Source: a virus
DNA: 35,767 nt
Reading direction: 5' to 3' (one strand)
Virus record (IMG/VR): IMGVR_UViG_3300027759_000227
Location: 1 to 35,767 of that record
The number at the start of each line of letters is the position of its first letter. Position 1 is the stretch's first letter. Below are positions 8,448 to 16,238 of the stretch, piece by piece. Position numbers and translations under genes: made by a program. The notes below the pieces were generated by a model that saw only the letters and a list, made by a program, of their open reading frames with translations, searched no databases and had not been told where the DNA came from.

Positions 8448-9564
8448 CGTTCAACAAGGCTGGCATGATGCCATTGTAGAGCTAATTGACCTAGACCTTT
8501 CTCCTATTACGAACGACCCTGCAGATATCTTTTATTTCACGAATCAGCTAAAGCCTAATGATACAAAGATTCAATGGAAAGGGAATATTTACGAGCCCAT
8601 TCCTATTGCTGCAGCAGGTTACGAAAAAAGCACCACTGGACAAATTGCGCAGCCCACTTTGACAGTGGCCAATGTGCTTGGCACCTTCACGCAAGTTATC
8701 AATGAACTTGACGACTTGGTGGGCGCTAAGGTAACTCGTCGGCGCACTCTTGGTAAATATTTAGACGGCGAGCCTGGCGCTGATCCATTGCAGGAATTTC
8801 CCATTGATATTTTCTATATCGAGCGCAAAACGCAAGAGAATTCAATGGTTATCTCTTGGCAACTCTCCAGCGTGCTTGACCTTGAAGGCTTAAAACTACC
8901 GCGTAGAATTATCACGCAAAACTATTGTCAATGGCGATACAGAGGGAGTGAATGTGGCTTTACGGGGCCTGCACTTTATGGAAGCAACGACCGTTACATT
9001 GACACCACTGGACTTTCCGCTTTTGCTATTGCCGTGATAAATGCAGGCAGGCTTGTCGAGCAAAGACAACAAGAACAAATTATTGCGTTAAATGTTAGAA
9101 ATGCTGCGATAAATACAAAAAACCAGCAATGTGAAACTTTTGTACTTTTGGAGACAAGGTATAATTTGTACGGTAATTATGTTGGTGGCGGGACGGCTAT
9201 TTGGGACAATGTTTTTGTGGGTCTTAGCTCTACGTTTAGGCAGGGCAGACAGAGGGCTCGTACATCAATAAACCGTAGCCTGTCAGTTGCGTTCTATGAA
9301 ATTGAGAGATGGGGAATTAACGCCACCGCTTGTAGCATTGCCACTGCAGAATTAGCCACCGCTGAAGCCAATTTAACTACTGCCATCAATAATTTAGTGG
9401 CAGCGCAAAATGCTTTGGCAGCCGCAAATGCAGCGCTTCCTCTTGCAGACTCGCTGCGCCTTCTAGACGTTTGCGGTAAGCGCGTGAATAGCTGCAAGCT
9501 GCGTTTTCCTTATTCTTCTCTGCCTTATGGTGGATTCCCTGGAGCCAATACGGTTCGCCAATGA
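8431..9564 (+). CDS. Lambda gpL-like tail tip protein with large insertion
   Basis: A 377-residue tail-tip protein. The N-terminal part (1-165) is gpL-like. Cysteines C166 and C175 sit in 'CQWRYRGSECGFTGP', and C348 and C355 in 'CGKRVNSCKLRF', followed by 'LPYGGFPG'. In the gpL family these four cysteines hold an iron-sulfur cluster. The protein is much longer than lambda gpL (about 232 residues), because roughly 150 extra residues lie between the two cysteine pairs. The insert carries an Ala/Asn-rich heptad-like stretch near 302-337 and two more cysteines (C234, C301). Cluster binding is inferred from the conserved cysteines. Confidence 0.9.
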   Translation: MTIEADVQQGWHDAIVELIDLDLSPITNDPADIFYFTNQLKPNDTKIQWKGNIYEPIPIAAAGYEKSTTGQIAQPTLTVANVLGTFTQVINELDDLVGAKVTRRRTLGKYLDGEPGADPLQEFPIDIFYIERKTQENSMVISWQLSSVLDLEGLKLPRRIITQNYCQWRYRGSECGFTGPALYGSNDRYIDTTGLSAFAIAVINAGRLVEQRQQEQIIALNVRNAAINTKNQQCETFVLLETRYNLYGNYVGGGTAIWDNVFVGLSSTFRQGRQRARTSINRSLSVAFYEIERWGINATACSIATAELATAEANLTTAINNLVAAQNALAAANAALPLADSLRLLDVCGKRVNSCKLRFPYSSLPYGGFPGANTVRQ

Positions 9565-10271
9565 CGCCTTTCCCTCTCCTTGAGCCAATTATTCGCGCAC
9601 ATGCTTTTGAAAAGCCTGCGGAGGAAGCCTGTGGGCTTATCGTTGATGGCAAATATATTCCTTGTAAAAACCTGCACTCTTCGCCATCGTCTAATTTTGC
9701 TATTGCGGCAAAGGACTATGCCAAAGCAGAAAAGAAAGGAGCCATTCAAGCAGTGGTGCATTCACACCCTGAAGGTTTTGGCGGGTTCAGCAAGCATGAC
9801 ATTATTAGCTGCAAGCAAAGCAATGTGCCATGGTTGCTATATTGCACGCAATCTAATGAATGGCACTACGCTGACCCCACAGGCAATGCGCCCCTTATCG
9901 GCAGAGAGTGGGTGTATGGCATTTACGATTGCTATGGCATTCTGAAAGATTATTTTTATCAGACTTTTGCCATTGAGCTTGATGACTTTCCGAGAGGAGA
10001 AGAAGGTGAATGGGAAAGCCCTGAATGGCGCATGTTTGAAAAGAATTTTGCAGACCAAGGCTTCATCCCAGTAGACAAGCTAGAAAAAGCAGGCGACTTT
10101 ATTTTGATGCAGCTACAGGCTCCCTTCCCTAATCATGCAGGCGTATTGTCGAAGCCAGAGCAGAATCTGTTCTATCATCATTTAATGGGCAGGCTTTCCG
10201 AGGAAAATGTATATGGCGGATATTGGCAGAAATGCACAAGTCAAGTGTTGCGTCATCGGGAGCTAATGTAA
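9561..10271 (+). CDS. Lambda gpK-like tail tip peptidase (JAMM plus NlpC/P60)
   Basis: A 236-residue protein with two hydrolase domains. The N-terminal JAMM/MPN metalloprotease motif is complete: Glu21 or Glu22, then H67-S-H69 and S77-x2-D80 in 'HSHPEGFGGFSKHD'. The C-terminal half resembles NlpC/P60, with the putative nucleophile C124 in 'YDCYGILKDYF' and the general base H192 in 'NHAGVL'. Proteins of this build sit in the tail tip and are thought to cut peptidoglycan peptides or process tip proteins. It overlaps the L gene by 4 bases and shares one base with the next gene (TAATG). Confidence 0.92.
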   Translation: MTPFPLLEPIIRAHAFEKPAEEACGLIVDGKYIPCKNLHSSPSSNFAIAAKDYAKAEKKGAIQAVVHSHPEGFGGFSKHDIISCKQSNVPWLLYCTQSNEWHYADPTGNAPLIGREWVYGIYDCYGILKDYFYQTFAIELDDFPRGEEGEWESPEWRMFEKNFADQGFIPVDKLEKAGDFILMQLQAPFPNHAGVLSKPEQNLFYHHLMGRLSEENVYGGYWQKCTSQVLRHRELM

Positions 10272-10870
10272 TGGAAACTCTTATTGAAGTGAAACTACTG
10301 GGAGAGTTGGGGCGTCGTTTTGGACGTTCGTATTCTTTCGTGGCATCGTCTCCCAAGGAAATTATTTCAGCCCTGTCCAATCAAATTGAAGGCTTTAAGG
10401 ATTACTTGCGCCAGGCTCATGAAAATGGCATTGGCTTTCGTTTAGTCGATGGCAATGCGGAAGGTATGAGCTACGAGGAAGTGGCAATGGGCTGCAAGCA
10501 ATTAATTATTGCCCCCATCGTCACTGGAGGCGGCTCTATTGGACGCATTCTGTTGGGAGTCGCTTTGGTGGCGCTTGCTTTCATTCCTTTTGGAGGTGCA
10601 TTTGCTGGTTTTGCCGCAGGTCAATTTGCCATAGGTAGTGGCATTTTATTCAGCCTCGGCACGAGCTTAGTGCTTACAGGCGTAGCATCATTGCTCACGC
10701 CGCCAGTAGAGCAACCAAAAGAAACAGAGCGGAAAGATAGTTTTCTCTTTGATCGTGCCACTGAATTGACCACGCAGGGACAGCCAGTGCCTTTGCTTTA
10801 TGGCAAATTCCTTGCTGCTTCGCCATTGATTATTTCATCTGCCATTACCACTCAACAGGTGCCAGTCTGA
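10271..10870 (+). CDS. Lambda gpI-like tail tip assembly protein
   Basis: A 199-residue protein using the ATG at 10271, which overlaps the previous stop by one base. A longer in-frame start at 10223 exists but would run into the K gene and adds no family sequence. The N-terminus ('VKLLGELGRRFGRSYSF') is a ubiquitin-like gpI domain. Two Gly/Ala-rich hydrophobic segments follow at about 91-115 and 117-142. The C-terminal 'QGQPVPLLYGKFLAAS' is the usual gpI ending. Hydrophobic segments in gpI are thought to matter for tip assembly or membrane contact during infection. Confidence 0.9.
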   Translation: METLIEVKLLGELGRRFGRSYSFVASSPKEIISALSNQIEGFKDYLRQAHENGIGFRLVDGNAEGMSYEEVAMGCKQLIIAPIVTGGGSIGRILLGVALVALAFIPFGGAFAGFAAGQFAIGSGILFSLGTSLVLTGVASLLTPPVEQPKETERKDSFLFDRATELTTQGQPVPLLYGKFLAASPLIISSAITTQQVPV

Positions 10871-12960
10871 TGTCAGACGATCTCAAGAAGCTTATTGCTA
10901 TACAGGGTGCTGGCGACAGCGGTGGCGGAAAGAAAGGTGGCAAAAAGCCCGTTGAAGATCCAGAATCTCTTCGCAGCAGATCAGACGCTGATATTGTTGC
11001 CGTGTTGTCAGAAGGCGAAATTCTTGGCTTTGAGCCTGGCGTTGATCCCCTCACTCGCCTGTATCTAGACGGCATTCCCATCAAGAACATTGATGGCAGT
11101 TTTAACTACACAATCACTAATTTTTACACTGGCTCTTCTTCGGCGGCCAATGGTAAAGGCGGGCTCATCCCTTCCATCAACGCCAGCATTCCAGGGTTAA
11201 TTCGCGGTAATGTCATCAGCCAAGTAAATTCAGTAGTTCTTGATTATCGCGTGGGTACGCAGAATCAAGATCCAATGCCAGGCTTTGACAATATCAAGGC
11301 AGAACAAAGTGTAAGCGTAAGAGTTACGCAAGCGCAAGGAACTGTTTCTCGCACGACCATCGCCAGTAATTGGAACCGTCTTCGCTTGCGAGTGGGCGTC
11401 GGAGCCCTGTTCTTTATTAATAAAGACACGGGAGACGTTAAAGGTACAAGCGTAGAATTCAACGTAAAAATTCGCCCAGAAGGTGGCGGACTTTTTATAA
11501 ATGAAAATAAAACAATTAGTGGTAAAAGCAGGGGGCCTGTAGATTTTGAATACGAATATGCGCTGCAAGGCACGGGGCCATGGGTGGTAAGCATTCAACG
11601 ATTAACAGGCGATCCAGCTACTACTTCTGTCACTGATGACTTCTATTTCAAGGCGCTTGTTGGCTACATAGACTCATCATTTCGCTACCCCAACACTGCA
11701 TTGATTGGTCTCAAAATTGGCGCAGAAAGTTTTATAAGGGTGCCCTCAATTGGAGCAGAACTGTTAGGCGTAAAGATTAAAGTGCCGACAAATTATGATT
11801 CATTTACGCGCACCTATCAAGGCATTTGGAACGGCACGTTCAAGACAGAATGGTCGAATAATCCTGCCTGGATTTTTTACGACTTGCTGACCAATACACG
11901 CTATGGGGCAGGAGAATTTATTGAAGAAGCACAAGTGGATAGATATAGTCTTTATTCCATGGCTCAATATTGTGACGAGCTAGTGCCAGACGGGAAAGGA
12001 GGGCGCGAGCCTCGCATGACTTTTAACGCCTACATCACCGACAGGGGCGAGGCTTATGAAGTGCTAAATAGCATGGCCGCTGCATTTCGTGGAATGCTTT
12101 ACTTTAGCGAGGGCACCATTGTCGGCATACAAGATAAGCCCAAGCCTGTCAGTAAAATCTTTTCGCCTGCCAATGTTATTCAACAAGTGGATGACAGCGG
12201 AGAAGTAAGTGAGCCATGCTTTAGTTATGAAGGAACGGCACGTAAGGCGCGTAAAACTGTAGCTCTTATTAGCTGGAATGACCCCGATGATTTATATTCT
12301 TCCAAGATCGAATATGTGGAGGATCGAGATGGTATTGAGCGCTATGGCTACAGGGAAGCTGAAATTCGTGCATTTGGCACCACTTCACAAGGGCAAGCGC
12401 AGCGAGTGGGGCGATGGCTACTGCTGACGGACCAGCTTGAATACGAAACAGTTACTTTCAAGGTGGCAACTGAAGGCTTCTTTATTCTTCCTGGTGAAAT
12501 CGTTGGCATTGCTGATCCAGCAAAAGGAGGCAAGCGCTTTGGTGGAAGAGTGACAAGCGCTACCACCACTTCCGTTTCCATTGACGCCCCTTTCACCATT
12601 GGAGCATTCTCTTATTTGCTTTACATCACGATGGAAGATGGCAGTATTTTGTCACGCACAATAATAAATGCTCCTGGCGAAACAACAACGCTTTTATTTT
12701 CTTCGCCATTGCCTTCTGCTCCCCTTGTGAATTCCCCTTGGATTCTGCAGGAAGGCAATGCAGGCGTCAGAAAGTTTAGAGTGATTTCAATGGTAGAGAA
12801 CGATGGCGTGGTAACTGTATTAGGCACGTTGTACGACGAAGCCAAATTTATTCAAACTGATAGTGAAACAATCTTGGGCACACCCCGCATTAAAGTGGCA
12901 TCAGTGCAAGCGCTGCCCACTGTTAATGGTGGCAACATTATCTTAGGAGTACCCTCGTAA
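10870..12960 (+). CDS. Lambda gpJ-like central tip / host-specificity protein (shortened)
   Basis: A 696-residue central tail-tip hub protein. The N-terminus has the J signature 'SDADIVAVLSEGEILGF'. Residues near 335-420 carry 'FYDLLTNTRYGAGEFI' and 'MTFNAYITDRGEAYEVLNSM', both typical of J hubs. It is clearly shorter than lambda J (about 1130 residues). The C-terminal FN3 and receptor-binding parts appear to be replaced by separate genes downstream, starting with an FN3-like protein at 12960. Both ends use one-base overlaps (TGATG, TAATG), indicating coupled translation with I and the next gene. Confidence 0.92.
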   Translation: MSDDLKKLIAIQGAGDSGGGKKGGKKPVEDPESLRSRSDADIVAVLSEGEILGFEPGVDPLTRLYLDGIPIKNIDGSFNYTITNFYTGSSSAANGKGGLIPSINASIPGLIRGNVISQVNSVVLDYRVGTQNQDPMPGFDNIKAEQSVSVRVTQAQGTVSRTTIASNWNRLRLRVGVGALFFINKDTGDVKGTSVEFNVKIRPEGGGLFINENKTISGKSRGPVDFEYEYALQGTGPWVVSIQRLTGDPATTSVTDDFYFKALVGYIDSSFRYPNTALIGLKIGAESFIRVPSIGAELLGVKIKVPTNYDSFTRTYQGIWNGTFKTEWSNNPAWIFYDLLTNTRYGAGEFIEEAQVDRYSLYSMAQYCDELVPDGKGGREPRMTFNAYITDRGEAYEVLNSMAAAFRGMLYFSEGTIVGIQDKPKPVSKIFSPANVIQQVDDSGEVSEPCFSYEGTARKARKTVALISWNDPDDLYSSKIEYVEDRDGIERYGYREAEIRAFGTTSQGQAQRVGRWLLLTDQLEYETVTFKVATEGFFILPGEIVGIADPAKGGKRFGGRVTSATTTSVSIDAPFTIGAFSYLLYITMEDGSILSRTIINAPGETTTLLFSSPLPSAPLVNSPWILQEGNAGVRKFRVISMVENDGVVTVLGTLYDEAKFIQTDSETILGTPRIKVASVQALPTVNGGNIILGVPS

Positions 12961-13358
12961 TGGCTCAATACGAAGTGGCATGGGAATTTCCTCAGTACTC
13001 GGGCTATTCCATTTTTAATGCAGGCATTAATCCTGCCATTTGCTGGAATGGTGTTCAGAACAATCCGTTCATTTCAGCTTTTGAAGTGGACTTCTTGGAT
13101 TTAGAAGACAATAGCTGGGTCAACATTGGCACCACCACTGCCAACTTCATTCGTTTCCCCTCTGACATTTACAACTCGCAGAGTGTTTATCAAATTAGAA
13201 TTGCTACAATTGGCACTGACGGCAGACGATCACCGTATGCTTATAGCCAAGCGACATTCTCAAGCCCATTGGTGTTTGATTTCATTGAGCCATTGACCAT
13301 TAAACTAATCAATGGTACTGACGTGGCGAACCAACGCTATCTTTTCTTAGTTCTTTAA
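12960..13358 (+). CDS. FN3-like tail tip protein, detached J segment (tentative)
   Basis: A 132-residue protein whose ATG overlaps the J stop by one base. The segment 'YQIRIATIGTDGRRSPYAYS' resembles the late strands of a fibronectin type III repeat, which in lambda-type J proteins follows the hub domain. The Trp-rich opening (VAWEFPQYSGYSIF) could be the first strands. The gene may be a piece of J that became a separate reading frame, or an added tip decoration. No catalytic motif. The J neighbourhood is certain; the fold is inferred. Confidence 0.6.
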   Translation: MAQYEVAWEFPQYSGYSIFNAGINPAICWNGVQNNPFISAFEVDFLDLEDNSWVNIGTTTANFIRFPSDIYNSQSVYQIRIATIGTDGRRSPYAYSQATFSSPLVFDFIEPLTIKLINGTDVANQRYLFLVL

Positions 13359-13359
13359 T

Positions 13360-13770
13360 ATGGCCAATCTTTACGGACTCGACGCTGCTGGCAATGCCGC
13401 TTATGTAAAGGCTACTGGCGCTGGCACTAACGGCGATCCATTCGTTGTCAACCACGACCTTATTTCGTCTGAGATAAAGAGTGCCTTTGTCTCGGCAAGT
13501 GGCAACGTAGACGTGGTGACTGCTGTGAGCGGCAGCAAGCTGCGTGTAACGGCAATGACCATCACTTCTCTGTCGGGCTGCACTGTAAAGATCCAGACGG
13601 GCGGCACAGCGGACAGGACACCTCCGTTCCATCTGGGAGCTAATGGCAACTTGACGCAAGCTAACCCCCTGGGCTTGTTTGAAAGTGTCACGAGCGAGAA
13701 GCTTAATGCCGTGGTGAGTGGCTCTACTGTTTACACCGTCATGCTTTCTTATCGCGAAGTTCTCACATGA
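13360..13770 (+). CDS. Unknown virion protein, beta-rich
   Basis: A 136-residue protein starting two bases after the preceding stop. It alternates short Val/Thr/Ser strands ('GNVDVVTAVSGSKLRVTAM', 'CTVKIQTGG') with turns, and has no membrane segment, signal peptide or catalytic motif. The composition suggests a jelly-roll or Ig-like structural domain, and the neighbours are tip and fibre genes. It overlaps the next gene by four bases (ATGA). Family not recognised. Confidence 0.6.
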   Translation: MANLYGLDAAGNAAYVKATGAGTNGDPFVVNHDLISSEIKSAFVSASGNVDVVTAVSGSKLRVTAMTITSLSGCTVKIQTGGTADRTPPFHLGANGNLTQANPLGLFESVTSEKLNAVVSGSTVYTVMLSYREVLT

Positions 13771-14477
13771 GCGTATTCCTTGCTACGAGCTTGGCTCCTC
13801 AAATTGACTTGCGGCTATTGCGCAGGGATTATTTTGATGGCGTTAGCTTGCTTCTACAGGATGCAGACGGCGTGCCATATGACTTAGCAAACGTGCAAGT
13901 TTGTGCGTCCATCTTCAAAAATACAATTTCTGGCACGGTAGAGCAAGTAACCAGTCTCAACATTGAAGAGCAGGAGCCACTGCGCAATGGTACGGTGAGG
14001 CTATGGCTTAGCTCAGCGCAAACGGCATTGGTTTGGGATGCAGCGGCTAGCGTTGGTCCCGCCAATATTAGTCAAGCATTTTTCCCTTCCGCCTATACCG
14101 CTGAAAACTCTAGTGATTTCCTGTCAAATTCTGCATTGGGCTGGGACTTGCGCATTGAAAGGAAAGAAGAAATTGCAGACCTCGTAAGCATTAGCACTGG
14201 CACATTTATCTCGCAAACTAATCATGGGCTTGGTGCTACGGAGCGCGTGATTTTTGAAGGCACTGCGCAGTCTTCCATTAACTACAATGGTACGGGCGCT
14301 CGTATTTACACCAATTTAACTAACATTACTTACGCACCACCATATTCTTTTACCATTGCTTCTCTTTCTGGTATTACCGATGCCGCACCTGGCGGTAGCG
14401 TTTATAGACTAAAGCAAGATACAGTGGTAGCTGGTAGCGTTTTTGTTGGCACCACTTTTTCCAATTGTTTTCCTTGA
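13767..14477 (+). CDS. Baseplate or fibre anchor protein (BppU-N-like, tentative)
   Basis: A 236-residue protein. Residues about 18-135 ('DYFDGVSLLLQDADGVPYDL', then 'GTVRLWLSSAQTALVW' and 'LGWDLRIERKEE') look like the Ig-like domain found at the start of baseplate upper and fibre-anchoring proteins, where a polymer-like 'quantity, limit, unit' pattern is common. A second part (about 140-215) has 'SQTNHGLGATERVIFEG', a small beta domain seen in phage structural proteins. It overlaps the previous gene by ATGA, and a GAGGA site precedes the next gene. The 113-residue gene at 26852 has a related domain. Function inferred. Confidence 0.55.
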   Translation: MSVFLATSLAPQIDLRLLRRDYFDGVSLLLQDADGVPYDLANVQVCASIFKNTISGTVEQVTSLNIEEQEPLRNGTVRLWLSSAQTALVWDAAASVGPANISQAFFPSAYTAENSSDFLSNSALGWDLRIERKEEIADLVSISTGTFISQTNHGLGATERVIFEGTAQSSINYNGTGARIYTNLTNITYAPPYSFTIASLSGITDAAPGGSVYRLKQDTVVAGSVFVGTTFSNCFP

Positions 14478-14483
14478 GGAATT

Positions 14484-16226
14484 ATGGCTGAGTTGAAAGA
14501 AGGCGTAAGTGTTGTAACAGTTGGTCGGACTGCGCCCATTCCCCCTGGCCCTCAGACTGCAGAAAAAAGCCTGCCAGTGGTCATTGCTTCTGACCAAGAG
14601 GCTGTACCAGTGGTAGTGCAGAACCAGCAGATTAGTGAAGTTAGCTTGAGCTTGTTGGGCATTCCTCGCGCAGAGACTGCACTTGGCATCTTTGCTGATG
14701 TTACGACTTACGATATCAACCCTAATGAATGGCAGAGTGAAGGAGGCGGTACTACTAGCCACATCGCTTCTGAAAGTGCAGCAAAGATTACCGTTGGCAC
14801 TGCCGTTACTAATAACTATCAAATTTTAAGCAGCAAGCGTTTCTTCCGTTATCAGCCAGGACGAGTGAGTGCTGCTACGTTTGGCACGAGGGTAAATATT
14901 ACTACGGACTACACTGACATTAAGAAGTTTGGTGCATTTGACAAGCGCGACGGCTATTACATTGAAGTGCAGGGCGGCGGACAGACTTCCATTACTGATA
15001 AGGAAACTAATTGCTATTGCGTAAGGCGCACAAGCGCATTGGAAAGCAACGAGCCTGGTATTCGCACGGCTAACCTTGCAGACGGCGACAGGGGCACGGC
15101 AGGAGTTGACCTTGTAATTGTTCGCGCTGGCCTCACCTACATTCATGCTGCATTGTTTGACAGGAGCCTTCAGGGGGCAGGAAATAACATTGGAGGAAAC
15201 GCTTCCAGTAATGGCGCAGCTACGGTGGCGGCTTCTTTCTTGACGGTGCCTAACGATTATCGTTATACCTACGAATATCGCGTGCCGCGTAAATTCTTTA
15301 GCCATGACCGTTTGGACGGCGAGAATCGCACTCAGTATTACTCTGACCGCACGCCTGGCCGTAGCAGCTTCACTGTAAGCATTAGCGGCACTACTGGCTC
15401 ACCCATTGTTTCTTATGGCAACAGCACGGCAGTAACCACGGAAGAAGGCGATATTGTTACGCGACAAAGCGTATGGAGTGGAGATTTTAGTAAAGTCACC
15501 ATGTTCAAGGTGGAATATAGCTGGTACGGCGCTGTTGGAGGTCACTTCTTGGCTTATGTGCCTGATGCCACCACTGCAGGAGAGGCACGATGGGTGAGAA
15601 TGCATCACATTCGCGCCTCTAACCAACTAACTAGTCCTAGTCTGGCCAACCCTACGCTGCCTATTTCGTACTTGGTACAAAAGTCAACAAGCGGCAATGA
15701 AAACTCTCTGTATAAATATGGCGCCTCGTATTACATTGACGGCGGAGATAAGGGCACTATTGTTGCACGATCACAAAGCAACACTGCAGACAGAAGCGTA
15801 ACCGCAAGCGGAACGATGCTGCTTGCTTTGCGCACTAAGAATACTATTAATTCAGTGCGTAATCGTATGCAAGTGTATCCCACTCGCCTAGGACTAGGAA
15901 GCGATGGCAGGGGAATTGTAAAGCTAATTAAAAATCCTACGAGCACCTCTGGCACTGCTACTTTCACTTCCGCCGATGCTCTTTCCCCCATTGAATTTAC
16001 CACTAGCTCAGGCGTGACTGTCATTACAGGCGGAATTACTGTTGCAACGTTCTTTGTTGGAGCAGGAGGCGTAGACCTTGACCTGGCTCCGTATTTTGGC
16101 TATAACAAAGACTATCTTTCCTACCCATTGACCGCCGCCGCTGGAGATACTTTGTATTTGTTTGCGCAGTCTGCTAGTGGCACCATCAACATGAGTGGTG
16201 CTCTTACTTGGGAAGAGCAAGTATAA
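14484..16226 (+). CDS. Large fibre/structural protein, 'YQPG' family copy 1
   Basis: A 580-residue protein, first of three related genes. Shared signatures are 'SEVSLSLLGIPRAETAL' (51-67), 'FRYQPGR' (121-127), a central 'VTMFKVEYSWYGAVGGHFLAY' split at its middle, 'YYIDGGDKGTI', and a C-terminal 'ALTWEEQV'. This family is widespread as large structural or fibre-like proteins in cyanophages and other marine phages; that is recalled family knowledge. The region around 'YQPGRV' shares 22 identical bases (14847-14868) with the next gene, pointing to duplication. No enzyme motif. The role is probably a fibre or tail-appendage subunit. Confidence 0.7.
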   Translation: MAELKEGVSVVTVGRTAPIPPGPQTAEKSLPVVIASDQEAVPVVVQNQQISEVSLSLLGIPRAETALGIFADVTTYDINPNEWQSEGGGTTSHIASESAAKITVGTAVTNNYQILSSKRFFRYQPGRVSAATFGTRVNITTDYTDIKKFGAFDKRDGYYIEVQGGGQTSITDKETNCYCVRRTSALESNEPGIRTANLADGDRGTAGVDLVIVRAGLTYIHAALFDRSLQGAGNNIGGNASSNGAATVAASFLTVPNDYRYTYEYRVPRKFFSHDRLDGENRTQYYSDRTPGRSSFTVSISGTTGSPIVSYGNSTAVTTEEGDIVTRQSVWSGDFSKVTMFKVEYSWYGAVGGHFLAYVPDATTAGEARWVRMHHIRASNQLTSPSLANPTLPISYLVQKSTSGNENSLYKYGASYYIDGGDKGTIVARSQSNTADRSVTASGTMLLALRTKNTINSVRNRMQVYPTRLGLGSDGRGIVKLIKNPTSTSGTATFTSADALSPIEFTTSSGVTVITGGITVATFFVGAGGVDLDLAPYFGYNKDYLSYPLTAAAGDTLYLFAQSASGTINMSGALTWEEQV

Positions 16227-16238
16227 AGAGACGAACTA

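Noticed and set aside
10223-10270. Longer start for the gpI-like protein
   Set aside because: It would overlap the K gene by almost 50 bases and adds sequence with no family match; ATG 10271 has the common one-base overlap.
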